Source: an uncultured Dorea sp. (GTDB lineage: Bacteria > Bacillota > Clostridia > Lachnospirales > Lachnospiraceae). Taken from it: DNA of 27,011 bases. The notes under the pieces were generated by a model that had not been told where the DNA came from, ran no database searches, and saw only the letters and a program-made list of their open reading frames with translations. Position numbers and translations under genes: made by a program. Positions 15,323-22,518 of the stretch are shown here, piece by piece. The first letter of the stretch is position 1, and each line of letters begins with the position of its first letter. The stretch covers positions 1 through 27,011 of the forward strand of contig CAKRAT010000029.1 in the NCBI GenBank assembly GCA_934295165.1, given 5' to 3'.

Positions 15323-16504
15323 ATGAAAATAATATCTACAGATATCATAAAATTAAAAGCTGCAAAAACGGCAGGACAGACACCGGTTCTGATAAGAATC
15401 CATACGGATGAAGGTATCTACGGGTATGGCGAAGCGGGTGTATCCATTATGGATTATTCACTTGGCTGCATGGAGCTTTTGCGATCATTTTCGCGAATGC
15501 TGATCGGGAGAAATCCGTTAGAGAATGATGTGATTTACACACAGCTTGTCAATACATTCTGGGCAAAAGGGAATGGGGGCATTATTATGGCCGCCATTTC
15601 GGCGATAGATACTGCACTTTGGGATATAAAAGGAAAATATTTCGGTGTTCCAGTATATGAACTCTTGGGTGGAAAATACAGGGACAAACTAAGAAGTTAT
15701 GCAAGTCAGCTGCAAAATGGCTGGAAATATCCAGATTTTCTTGGATCACCGGGAGATATCGGATTTCTGAAAGAATCATGCCGGAAGGCGGTAGAAGAAG
15801 GATATGATTGTATTAAAGTTGATTTTATTGCGAAGGATTTTGATGGGGTTCCGTTAAAGGGCGATGAAGGGAGAAACTGGCTGTCTGTAAAGACATTGCG
15901 GCAGACGGAACAAAAACTGCAGGCAGTTAGAGAAGTTATAGGTAACGATATAGAGCTGATATTAGAAAATCATTGCCTGACCGGTGCCAATACAGCAATT
16001 CAATTCGCCAGACTTGCAAAAGAGTACAATCCGATGCTGTTAGAAGAACCGGCAAATCCATTGGATGAACTGGACTACCGACGAATCAGGGAAGCTGTTG
16101 ATATCCCACTTGCAACCGGAGAAAGAAGTTATACGAGAAGAGGCTTCCTGCCATTATTGAAAAATGGATATCTGGATGTGGTACAGCCGGATCTTGGAAA
16201 TTGTGGAGGAATTACAGAAGGACGAAAGATTGCAGACCTGGCAGAGACATTTGGAGCAACGGTACAGACACATACTTGTAATACTCCGATCAGTGTGGCA
16301 GCAGCGTTGCAGTTTGAAGCGGCGATCCCGAATTTTATTATTCATGAGCATCATACAAATAATACACTTCCGATCAACACAGAGCTATGTATCTATGATT
16401 ACCAGCCGGTGGATGGATATTTTACAGTTCCTGATCTGCCGGGAATAGGGAATGAGTTGAGTAAGAAAGCACTGGCGGAAGCGGAGATAGAGGTAATAGC
16501 TTGA
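15323..16504 (+). CDS. Mandelate racemase/enolase-superfamily enzyme (sugar-acid dehydratase-like)
   Basis: Predicted Mg-dependent enzyme that abstracts a proton alpha to a carboxylate, 393 residues. The N-terminal capping domain (TPVLIRIHTDEGIYGYGE) leads to a TIM barrel. Metal-ligand candidates are E215 (ILEN), the Glu pair in LLEEP near 241-242, and E267 (ATGER). K165 (CIKVDF), D290 (QPDLGNCGG) and H317 (VQTHT) are candidate acid/base residues. ALWDIKGKYFGVPVYELLGG is the common superfamily landmark. The Asp/His dyad points toward dehydratases of the galactonate or mannonate type, but the substrate is not established. The ATG at 15323 is preferred (GAGGA eight bases upstream) over GTG 15308. 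It follows the lipoprotein gene by 96 bases, with which it may be co-transcribed. Confidence 0.82.
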   Translation: MKIISTDIIKLKAAKTAGQTPVLIRIHTDEGIYGYGEAGVSIMDYSLGCMELLRSFSRMLIGRNPLENDVIYTQLVNTFWAKGNGGIIMAAISAIDTALWDIKGKYFGVPVYELLGGKYRDKLRSYASQLQNGWKYPDFLGSPGDIGFLKESCRKAVEEGYDCIKVDFIAKDFDGVPLKGDEGRNWLSVKTLRQTEQKLQAVREVIGNDIELILENHCLTGANTAIQFARLAKEYNPMLLEEPANPLDELDYRRIREAVDIPLATGERSYTRRGFLPLLKNGYLDVVQPDLGNCGGITEGRKIADLAETFGATVQTHTCNTPISVAAALQFEAAIPNFIIHEHHTNNTLPINTELCIYDYQPVDGYFTVPDLPGIGNELSKKALAEAEIEVIA

Positions 16505-16529
16505 CAAAACATATCTCATGGATTAAAAT
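16501..16529 (+). promoter_or_regulatory. Sigma-A promoter of the T-box-proS unit
   Basis: A perfect TTGACA (16501-16506), a 17-base spacer and TAAAAT (16524-16529). It overlaps the stop codon of the enolase-superfamily gene. Transcription would start near 16536, just before the T-box leader. Confidence 0.75.
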
Positions 16530-16544
16530 AATTGACAATTCAAC

Positions 16545-16788
16545 ATTTTTTATGGCGATGAAGGGAATTAGTACATGAAGATTCAGCTGCAGAGAGGATA
16601 TCATATGGTGTAAGATATCTGCTGTCCATCACATGGAACCGGTCCTGGAGCCACTGTATGAAAGTGCAGCGTGTCAGCCGGCGTTAACGGCCAATGAAGA
16701 GAACTGCGAAAGGGTCGCAGTTAACTAGGGTGGTACCGCCGAGCTTTTCGGTCCCTTTTTCGGGGAGACGAAAGGCCCGGCGTTTTTG
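16545..16788 (+). ncRNA. T-box riboswitch, proline type
   Basis: Leader RNA that senses uncharged tRNA and lets transcription continue into the synthetase gene. The T-box element AGGGTGGTACCGCC is at 16727-16740. It is preceded by a perfect 8-bp stem III (AACTGCGA and TCGCAGTT, 16702-16722). Stem I is recognisable from GATGAAGGGAATTAGTA and the apical AGAGGATATC / GATATCTGCTG arms around a GGTGTAA loop. The likely specifier is CCG (Pro) at 16639-16641 after GGAA, which fits the proS gene downstream. The TGGT bulge (16731-16734) would pair with ACCA, matching the A discriminator of tRNA-Pro. The intrinsic terminator is formed by GCCGAGCTTTTCGG and CGAAAGGCCCGGC followed by five Ts (16783-16787). 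Start and end are approximate. Confidence 0.92.
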
Positions 16789-16820
16789 CGTTGTATGCGT
16801 TTGAAAAATGTTATCTATAG

Positions 16821-16886
16821 CAACTGCGAGTGGCAGGTTTTGCAATACTATAGTATGCGAGAAAAGTTGTAAGTGGCAGTTTTTTA
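16821..16886. repeat. Structured intergenic repeat, copy B (full length)
   Basis: About 66 bases with three successive hairpins: CTGC/GCAG inside CAACTGC...GCAGGTT (16821-16840), GCAATACTATAGTATGC (16842-16858), and a GAGAAAAGTTGTAAGTGGCAG segment from 16859 ending in a T run. It is nearly superimposable on copy C at 22.4 kb and on the 3' part of copy A at 5.2 kb. It lies between the T-box terminator and proS. Confidence 0.7.
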
Positions 16887-16976
16887 ACGTGGCGGAATAT
16901 TGTCAGGTTATGGAGCTCCCGGCAAAAAATAACGTGGAATAAGGATTTCACCAAAATTGAAAAGGAGAAGAGAAAC

Positions 16977-18416
16977 ATGGCAAAGGAAAAATTAGTCAAA
17001 AATATTACATCTCGTGATGAAGATTTCGCACAGTGGTACACAGACGTTGTACGTGAAGCAAATCTTTGTGATTATTCAAGCGTAAAAGGATGCATGAACT
17101 ACTTACCGAATGGTTATGCAATCTGGGAACTGATTCAGTCAGATCTGGACAGACGTTTCAAAGAAACAGGAGTTGAGAATGTATATCTGCCAGTACTGAT
17201 TCCGGAATCACTTCTGGAAAAAGAAGCAGATCATGTAGAAGGATTCGCGCCGGAAGTTGCATGGGTAACACATGGCGGAATGGAAAGACTGCAGGAAAGA
17301 TTATGCGTACGCCCTACATCAGAGACCCTGTTCTGTGACCTCTGGGCAAAGACAGTAAAATCATACAGAGACCTTCCAAAGGTATGGAATCAGTGGAACT
17401 CCGTTCTCCGTTGGGAGAAGACAACAAGACCATTCCTCCGTTCAAGAGAATTCTTATGGCAGGAAGGTCACACACTTCATGCGACATATGAAGAAGCTGA
17501 AGAAAGAACTATCCAGATGTGGGAAGTTTACAAAGACTGCTACAGAGAGACAATGGCGATTCCGTTCGTAGCCGGAAGAAAGGCAGAGCACGAGAAATTC
17601 GCAGGAGCTGAAGACACATATACAATCGAAGCATTGATGCACGATGGAAAAGCACTTCAGTCTGCAACAAGCCACTTCTTCGGAAAAGGATTCCCGGATG
17701 CATTTGGAATTAAATATGTAGATAAGAACAATGAACTGCAGAGCGCATATGAGACATCATGGGGATGGTCAACAAGAAGTATCGGAGCTCTGATCATGGT
17801 TCATGGTGACGATGACGGACTGGTACTGCCTCCACATGTAGCACCGGTTGAATGTAGAATTATTCCGATCGCCCAGCATAAAGAAGGTGTGCTTGACAGA
17901 TCTTATGCACTGCTTGATGAATTGAAAAAAGCAGGATACAGAGTAAAAATTGATGATTCTGATAAGAGTACAGGATGGAAATTCTCTGAGCAGGAGATCC
18001 TTGGTATCCCAACACGTATCGAGATCGGACCAAAGGATATCGAGAAGAACCAGGTTGTTGTTGTGCGTCGTGACAATCGTGAGAAGATTGTTGTATCTCT
18101 CGATGAGATTGCAGTAAAACTCCGCGAGATCTTAGAGCAGGAGCAGCAGGATATGTACAACAGAGCAGAAGAATTCCTGAACGGCCATATTGATACAGCT
18201 ACTACAATGGATGAGATGGTTGAGAAGTTCAAAGCCAACCGCGGATTCGTGAAAGCATGCTGGTGCGGAGATCCGGAATGTGAAGGCGAAGTAAAATATA
18301 ACACAGGCGGTGCTGCTACAAGATGTCTGATCGAAGATGAAGAATTCATTTCTGATAAATGTATCTGGTGTGGAAAACCTGCGAAGCATATGGCTTACTG
18401 GGGAAAATCATATTAA
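16977..18416 (+). CDS. proS: Prolyl-tRNA synthetase, archaeal/eukaryotic-like short form
   Basis: Charges tRNA-Pro with proline; 479 residues. The class II core is seen in VYLPVLIPESLLEKEADHVEGF (motif 1 region), LCVRPTSETLFC and LRWEKTTRPFLRSREFLWQEGH (motif 2), and a late TSWGWSTRSIG stretch (motif 3). There is no editing INS insertion between motifs 2 and 3, which separates it from the long bacterial type. The C-terminal extension has a Cys cluster (CWCGDPECEG, then CLIED and CIWCGKP) and ends with a Tyr, both typical of the archaeal-type enzyme. AAAAGGAGAAG precedes the ATG. Expression is governed by the T-box leader. Its stop lies only 11 bases before the transposase element. Confidence 0.95.
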   Translation: MAKEKLVKNITSRDEDFAQWYTDVVREANLCDYSSVKGCMNYLPNGYAIWELIQSDLDRRFKETGVENVYLPVLIPESLLEKEADHVEGFAPEVAWVTHGGMERLQERLCVRPTSETLFCDLWAKTVKSYRDLPKVWNQWNSVLRWEKTTRPFLRSREFLWQEGHTLHATYEEAEERTIQMWEVYKDCYRETMAIPFVAGRKAEHEKFAGAEDTYTIEALMHDGKALQSATSHFFGKGFPDAFGIKYVDKNNELQSAYETSWGWSTRSIGALIMVHGDDDGLVLPPHVAPVECRIIPIAQHKEGVLDRSYALLDELKKAGYRVKIDDSDKSTGWKFSEQEILGIPTRIEIGPKDIEKNQVVVVRRDNREKIVVSLDEIAVKLREILEQEQQDMYNRAEEFLNGHIDTATTMDEMVEKFKANRGFVKACWCGDPECEGEVKYNTGGAATRCLIEDEEFISDKCIWCGKPAKHMAYWGKSY

Positions 18417-18427
18417 TTTATAACTAA

Positions 18428-18484
18428 ATGGGGACGGAGGATTTCTCAAAATCCTCCGTCCCAAATTAAAAATGTCTTGTCCCT
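18428..18484 (-). repeat. Left 57-nt inverted end of the RAYT element
   Basis: Contains GGGACGGAGGATTT (18431-18444) paired with its exact complement (18449-18462) over a four-base CTCA loop, then the inner arm ending GTCTTGTCCCT. It starts 12 bases after the proS stop codon and is the only hairpin there. It lacks a T run, so it may protect the 3' end of the mRNA more than terminate it. Confidence 0.85.
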
Positions 18485-18505
18485 TATCAGAAGGGAGAGG
18501 AAAAT

Positions 18506-19273
18506 TTGCCAAGAGAACCAAGGAAAAAAAGCAGTACAGGGATTTACCATGTAACTAATCGTGGTATAAATAAACTGCCAATTTTTAATAGTAATCGAGA
18601 GAAAACTCGATTTCAGAATCTTTTGAAAGAATATAAAGAAAAATATGATGTGCAAATCTATGCATATTGTATCATGTCAAATCATTTTCATTTACTTATA
18701 AAAGCTGATTTAGAAGAGTTAGCTTCTTTTATGGCTAGAATCTTAGCTATTTACGCAATTTATTATAATAAAATGCATCAGAGGATAGGATACGTATTCG
18801 AAGGAAGGTATAGGAGTCAGTGTATTGAAAATACTAGCTATTTTTGGAATTGTTTCCGATACATTCATAGCAATCCTGTAAAAGCCAATATGTGTAAAAG
18901 TATAGAAATATATAAATACAGTAGTGCCAGAGAATATTATGGGGAAACAGGAATAGAAATTGTTGCATTGAATGCATTAGAGCTTGTCAGAGAAAAGTTT
19001 GTTGATAACCAAAATTTTTATAACTATCATAAAGAAGAAGTGGATAAAAATATATTGTTTATTGATATTCCAGAAGAAGAATTTGCTCAACAAAAAGTTC
19101 GTGCAGAAGTTATTTTGCAACAAATGCAAAAAGATTTTCAGATAAATGCAGAAGAGATTTTAGATGATATTTCTATGAGAAATTTGTATGATAATGTTAT
19201 AAAAATATGTTTGAAAATTAAAATGGAACAGGCTAAGCGGGTAAGAAATGCTATAGAAGATGATTATAGGTAA
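18506..19273 (+). CDS. REP-associated tyrosine transposase (Y1_Tnp/RAYT family)
   Basis: Single-strand DNA transposase of the HUH class, 255 residues. The N-terminal fold begins with GIYHVTNRGINKLPIF. The metal-binding HUH motif is His60-Phe-His62 in YCIMSNHFHLLIK. The catalytic tyrosine is most likely Tyr119 in CFRYIHSNPVKAN, the RAYT landmark, while GYVFEGRYRS (96-104) is the other family block. The C-terminal 100 residues are less conserved, Lys/Glu-rich and may serve DNA binding. The start is TTG 18506 with AGGGAGAGG five bases upstream. All key residues are present, so the protein looks intact. Hairpin ends on both sides fit the known binding of RAYTs to palindromic repeats. Confidence 0.9.
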   Translation: MPREPRKKSSTGIYHVTNRGINKLPIFNSNREKTRFQNLLKEYKEKYDVQIYAYCIMSNHFHLLIKADLEELASFMARILAIYAIYYNKMHQRIGYVFEGRYRSQCIENTSYFWNCFRYIHSNPVKANMCKSIEIYKYSSAREYYGETGIEIVALNALELVREKFVDNQNFYNYHKEEVDKNILFIDIPEEEFAQQKVRAEVILQQMQKDFQINAEEILDDISMRNLYDNVIKICLKIKMEQAKRVRNAIEDDYR

Positions 19274-19281
19274 AAAGAAGT

Positions 19282-19338
19282 AGGGACAGGACATTTTTAA
19301 TTTGGGACGGAGGATTTCTAAAAAACCCCCGTCCCCAT
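19282..19338 (+). repeat. Right 57-nt inverted end of the RAYT element
   Basis: Starts with AGGGACAGGACATTTTTAAT, followed by GGGACGGAGGATTTCTAA and ACCCCCGTCCCCAT. The hairpin here is imperfect because the 3' arm reads CCCCCG instead of CCTCCG. The solo copy at 20766-20822 has the same orientation and length and agrees at about 48 of 57 bases. Confidence 0.85.
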
Positions 19339-19386
19339 AAAAATTATGATATGATATTTATAGAGCAGATAAACGGAGGAGATAAT

Positions 19387-20724
19387 GTGAATAACTTTAA
19401 TATAAAATTACCGGATGATGTGCAGTTTATAATTCATACTCTGCAAGCACATGGGTTTGAGGCATATGCAGTTGGAGGATGTGTCAGAGATTCAATTCTG
19501 GGAAGAGAACCAGGTGACTGGGATATTACGACATCGGCAATGCCGGAAGAGACAAAGGCATTGTTTGATAAAACATTTGATACAGGAATTGAACACGGAA
19601 CGATAACAGTGCTTTTAAATCACGAGGGATATGAAGTTACTACGTACAGAATTGATGGAAAATATGAAGATAGCAGACATCCGAAAGAAGTAACATTTAC
19701 AAGAAATTTGAAAGAAGACTTGCTCAGAAGAGATTTTACAATCAATGCTATGGCATATAATGATAAGGATGGAATTGTAGATATATTTGGCGGAATGCAG
19801 GATTTGGAAAAGCATATGATTCGATGTGTGGGAAATGCAAAGGAACGTTTTTCGGAGGATGCGCTTCGGATTTTAAGAGGGGTCAGGTTTGCAGCGCAAT
19901 TAGGATTTGAGATTGATGAGGAGACAAAAGAAGGAATGAGACTCCTTGCACCGACGTTGGAAAATATCAGTGCGGAGAGAATACAGGTTGAATTAGTTAA
20001 GATGTTGATATCTGACAGACCAGAACTTATAAGAACTGCTTATGAGCTTGGAATTACAAAGATATTTTTGCCGGAATTTGACCAGATGATGGAGACGGAG
20101 CAAGAAACACCGCATCATATGTATACGGTCGGAGAACATACGATTCATGCAATGATGAATGTTCGGAATGATAAGATACTTCGACTGACAATGCTGATGC
20201 ATGATATGGGAAAGCCGGAATATAAGACGATGGATAAAAATGGTGTAGCACATTTTAAAATGCATGCATTAGGAAGTGAACGTATAGCAAAAGAGGTGCT
20301 TCGAAGACTGAAGTTCGATAATGATACGCTGCATAAGGTGACAAGGCTTGTATTACATCATGATTATCGGATGTCAGCAGAAGCAAAAAATGTTAGAAGG
20401 GCAATGAATAAGATTGGTGAAGATATTTTTCCGGCTTATATGGAAGTCAGAAGGGCAGATGTTCTGGCTCAAAGTGAATATCAGAGAGTTGAAAAATTAA
20501 GAAATTTAGATGAAGTAGAACAGACATATGCAGAGATTATAAAAAAGGGGCAGTGTGTTTCATTAAAAGAATTAGCTGTAACAGGTAGAGATTTGATCCA
20601 GGTCGGAATGAAACCAGGAAAAGAAATCGGGGAAAAGTTAAATGAATTATTAGAAATGGTTATTGAAGTGCCGGAATTGAATAAAAAAGAGATATTGTTA
20701 AAGTGTGTGAGTGTGGATAATTAG
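19387..20724 (+). CDS. cca: CCA-adding tRNA nucleotidyltransferase with HD domain
   Basis: Adds or repairs the 3'-CCA of tRNAs; 445 residues from GTG 19387, which has GGAGGAG five bases upstream (the ATG at 19351 has none). The class II nucleotidyltransferase head shows GGCVRDSILG (30-39), then DWDI with the catalytic Asp pair at 44 and 46, then RRDFTINAMAY. The RNA-binding neck contains RILRGVRFAAQLGF, with the EDALR form. An HD-type phosphohydrolase domain follows (HHMYTVGEHTIHAMMN, MLMHDMGKP, HHDYRM). Use of GTG and the AT-rich sequence set it slightly apart from proS. It follows the RAYT element by 48 bases and is followed by the solo element end. Confidence 0.93.
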   Translation: MNNFNIKLPDDVQFIIHTLQAHGFEAYAVGGCVRDSILGREPGDWDITTSAMPEETKALFDKTFDTGIEHGTITVLLNHEGYEVTTYRIDGKYEDSRHPKEVTFTRNLKEDLLRRDFTINAMAYNDKDGIVDIFGGMQDLEKHMIRCVGNAKERFSEDALRILRGVRFAAQLGFEIDEETKEGMRLLAPTLENISAERIQVELVKMLISDRPELIRTAYELGITKIFLPEFDQMMETEQETPHHMYTVGEHTIHAMMNVRNDKILRLTMLMHDMGKPEYKTMDKNGVAHFKMHALGSERIAKEVLRRLKFDNDTLHKVTRLVLHHDYRMSAEAKNVRRAMNKIGEDIFPAYMEVRRADVLAQSEYQRVEKLRNLDEVEQTYAEIIKKGQCVSLKELAVTGRDLIQVGMKPGKEIGEKLNELLEMVIEVPELNKKEILLKCVSVDN

Positions 20725-20765
20725 TGAAAAGAATATAAAAAGTTAAAAAGATTAAAAATACAAAA

Positions 20766-20830
20766 TGGGACAGGGCATATTCAGATGGGGACGGAGGATT
20801 TCTAAAAATCCTCCGTCCCCATCTGAATAT
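20766..20830 (+). repeat. Solo copy of the RAYT-element end with a 25-bp stem
   Basis: Bases 20777-20801 pair perfectly with 20806-20830 around the four-base loop CTAA. The stem carries GGGGACGGAGGATTT, the same core as the RAYT element ends. The preceding GGGACAGGGCAT (20767-20778) matches the inner arm of the element ends. The pairing is longer than in the element ends because TTCAG and CTGAA flanks also match. It lies 42 bases after the cca stop. Confidence 0.85.
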
Positions 20831-20890
20831 TTTCCACATTTTCCACATACATTTAAAAAGAATATCAAGTGTAATGTGCGGGGAATGTAA

Positions 20891-21877
20891 ATGCAGGAAT
20901 TTGAACAAAAAATACTGGAACAATATGATATAGAAGTAAACAGCACCCGTAAAGTCAGGGGTGCTGTTTTATGCGAAACAAATAAAGGGCTATTCCTTTT
21001 GAAGGAAATTACAATATCCGAGAAAAGAATCCCTGCGTTATGTGAACTTTATACATGGCTTTCTGGGCAGGGATGCCATCAGATTGACTATATAATTATT
21101 AATCATAACGGTGAATATGTATCAGCGTTGGAGAATGGGGATTGCTATATATTGAAAAAATGTTTTGCAGGTCGTGAATGTGATATTAAAAAAAACAGGG
21201 AAATATTTGAGGCGGCCGGAAATCTGGCAAAATTACATATTATCATGCAGCATGAACTGGAACATGGGATTGCTGAAGGGATAAAGACAGATGAAAAATA
21301 CAGACGGCATAACCGAGAATTAAAGAAAGTCCGGCAATTTACAAGAAAAGTTGTTGCCAAAGGAGAGTTTGAATCCGCTTTTTTGAAGCAATTTGATCAG
21401 ATGTATCAGTGGGCGGAAGCGGCGGCAGAGGAGCTGGAAAAGTCAGAATATGACAAATTGTATGCCAGTGAAATGAATCAGTTTTCCATGATACACGGAG
21501 AATATAATTATCATAATATTATCATGACCAGGGACGGAATCGTTACGACCAATTTCGAGAAATTCCGTCGGGATATTCAGGTGGAAGATTTGTACTATTT
21601 CCTTCGAAAAGTAATGGAAAAAAGCGGATGGAAGATCCGCCTGGGGGATGGCATGCTGAATGCTTATTCGGCCATACATCCACTTACAAAGAATGAACTG
21701 GAATATTTGAAGATCCGTCTGATTTATCCGGAGAAATTCTGGAAGACCGCCAATTCGTATTATTGTACGAATAAAGCCTGGATATCTGTAAAAAATATAG
21801 AAAAACTTCAGATGGCAATAAGACAGACAGAGGAGAAAAAAATATTTTTAAAAGAAGTATTTGGTTTTGAACTTTAA
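20891..21877 (+). CDS. CotS-like spore coat kinase-fold protein, probably inactive
   Basis: Member of the aminoglycoside-phosphotransferase/CotS fold, 328 residues. Family features are the N-lobe beta strands with a lysine (GLFLLKEI, Lys38), the LAKLH helix (112-116), and the brace motif HGEYNYHNII (202-211) in place of the usual HGDLHxxN. The position of the metal-binding DFE/DFD Asp is an Asn here: TTNFEKF (N221). Both the catalytic-loop Asp (replaced by Glu) and the metal Asp (replaced by Asn) are therefore changed, which argues for a binding or structural role. CotS proteins are made in the mother cell and deposited in the coat, which fits the sporulation genes 1-4 kb downstream. GGGGA lies upstream of the ATG. 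Function in this organism is unproven. Confidence 0.72.
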   Translation: MQEFEQKILEQYDIEVNSTRKVRGAVLCETNKGLFLLKEITISEKRIPALCELYTWLSGQGCHQIDYIIINHNGEYVSALENGDCYILKKCFAGRECDIKKNREIFEAAGNLAKLHIIMQHELEHGIAEGIKTDEKYRRHNRELKKVRQFTRKVVAKGEFESAFLKQFDQMYQWAEAAAEELEKSEYDKLYASEMNQFSMIHGEYNYHNIIMTRDGIVTTNFEKFRRDIQVEDLYYFLRKVMEKSGWKIRLGDGMLNAYSAIHPLTKNELEYLKIRLIYPEKFWKTANSYYCTNKAWISVKNIEKLQMAIRQTEEKKIFLKEVFGFEL

Positions 21878-21933
21878 CAGCAAGGCAAAATGGCGAAAAA
21901 GCTTGGAAATACGGGGAAAACAAGGGATTTACC

Positions 21934-21962
21934 TTGACATTCACAATGAAAACAGGTATAAC
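21934..21962 (+). promoter_or_regulatory. Sigma-A promoter of the HU gene
   Basis: A perfect TTGACA (21934-21939), 17 bases, then TATAAC (21957-21962), a five-of-six -10. It predicts a start near 21969 and a leader of about 95 bases before the HU ATG. Confidence 0.8.
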
Positions 21963-22063
21963 AATACATAAAGGCATGCCATATGACGGGTATGGACGTT
22001 GACTTTGTATAAAAAGAATTAAAATTGTGAATTCTAAATGTAAATAAGAGGAGGAACATATCC

Positions 22064-22339
22064 ATGAATAAGACAGAACTGATCGCAGCAATTGCTGACC
22101 AGGCAGAATTATCAAAGAAAGATTCTGAAAAAGCTTTAAAAGCTTTTATCGATGTTGTTACAGAAGAATTAAAGAAAGAACATAAAGTACAGGTTGTTGG
22201 ATTTGGTACTTTTGAAGTAAGCATGAGAGCTGAAAGAGAAGGAAGAAACCCTCAGACAGGCGAGACTATGAAGATTGCAGCATGTAAAGCACCAAAATTC
22301 AAAGCTGGTAAAGCATTAAAGGATGCTATCAACGAGTAG
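22064..22339 (+). CDS. hup: HU-type nucleoid protein
   Basis: Abundant DNA-bending protein of the nucleoid, 91 residues, usual length. It starts MNKTELIAAIADQAELSKKD and has the VVGFGTFEVSMRAEREGRNP segment, with the flexible DNA-binding arm around RNPQTGETMKI, and the end KAGKALKDAINE. GAGGAGG stands about eight bases before the ATG. It is preceded by a strong sigma-A promoter and followed by a terminator, so it is transcribed alone. Codon use is biased to common A/T-ending codons, consistent with high expression. Confidence 0.96.
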   Translation: MNKTELIAAIADQAELSKKDSEKALKAFIDVVTEELKKEHKVQVVGFGTFEVSMRAEREGRNPQTGETMKIAACKAPKFKAGKALKDAINE

Positions 22340-22362
22340 TATATGCTTATGTGTCTGAAAGA

Positions 22363-22427
22363 AACTGTCAGTAGCAGGTTCTGTAGACTGTAAAGTATAC
22401 AAGAAAAGTTGTAAGCGGCAATTTTTG
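22363..22427. repeat. Structured intergenic repeat, copy C (full length)
   Basis: Aligns along its whole length with copy B: AACTGTCAGTAGCAGGTTCT, then a central stem TGTA-g-ACT-gtaa-AGT-a-TACA, then AAGAAAAGTTGTAAGCGGCA and a T run. The central stem differs in sequence from copies A and B yet still pairs, which is compensatory change. It lies between the HU stop and the HU terminator. Confidence 0.7.
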
Positions 22428-22460
22428 TATTTGTAATATATAATCCGAACGGATTGATAC

Positions 22461-22491
22461 CGGAGAGTGCCTTGGCGCTCTCCGTTTTTTT
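22461..22491 (+). terminator. Rho-independent terminator of HU
   Basis: CGGAGAGTGCC (22461-22471), loop TT, GGCGCTCTCCG (22474-22484) with one G-T wobble, followed by seven Ts. Confidence 0.9.
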
Positions 22492-22518
22492 AACTAGAGT
22501 ATGCAGGAGAACAGAGAT

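Larger units (their letters stand above)
18428..19338 (+). mobile_element. RAYT-type single-gene transposable element with 57-nt inverted ends
   Basis: A 911-bp unit bounded by ATGGGGACGG on the left and CCGTCCCCAT on the right. Each end (18428-18484 and 19282-19338) is exactly 57 bases and is an inverted copy of the other. The inner 22 bases match at 21 of 22 (AGGGACAGGACATTTTTAAT type), and the outer 35 carry a self-complementary GGACGGAGGAT hairpin. Only one gene lies inside, a Y1/HUH transposase. The interior is visibly richer in A+T than proS. No target-site duplication is evident, as expected for Y1 transposases. Activity cannot be judged from one copy. Confidence 0.82.

Noticed and set aside
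18428..18462. RAYT end hairpin as the proS terminator
   Set aside because: A strong stem but no following T run (CAAATTAAAAATG follows), so it is not a standard intrinsic terminator.
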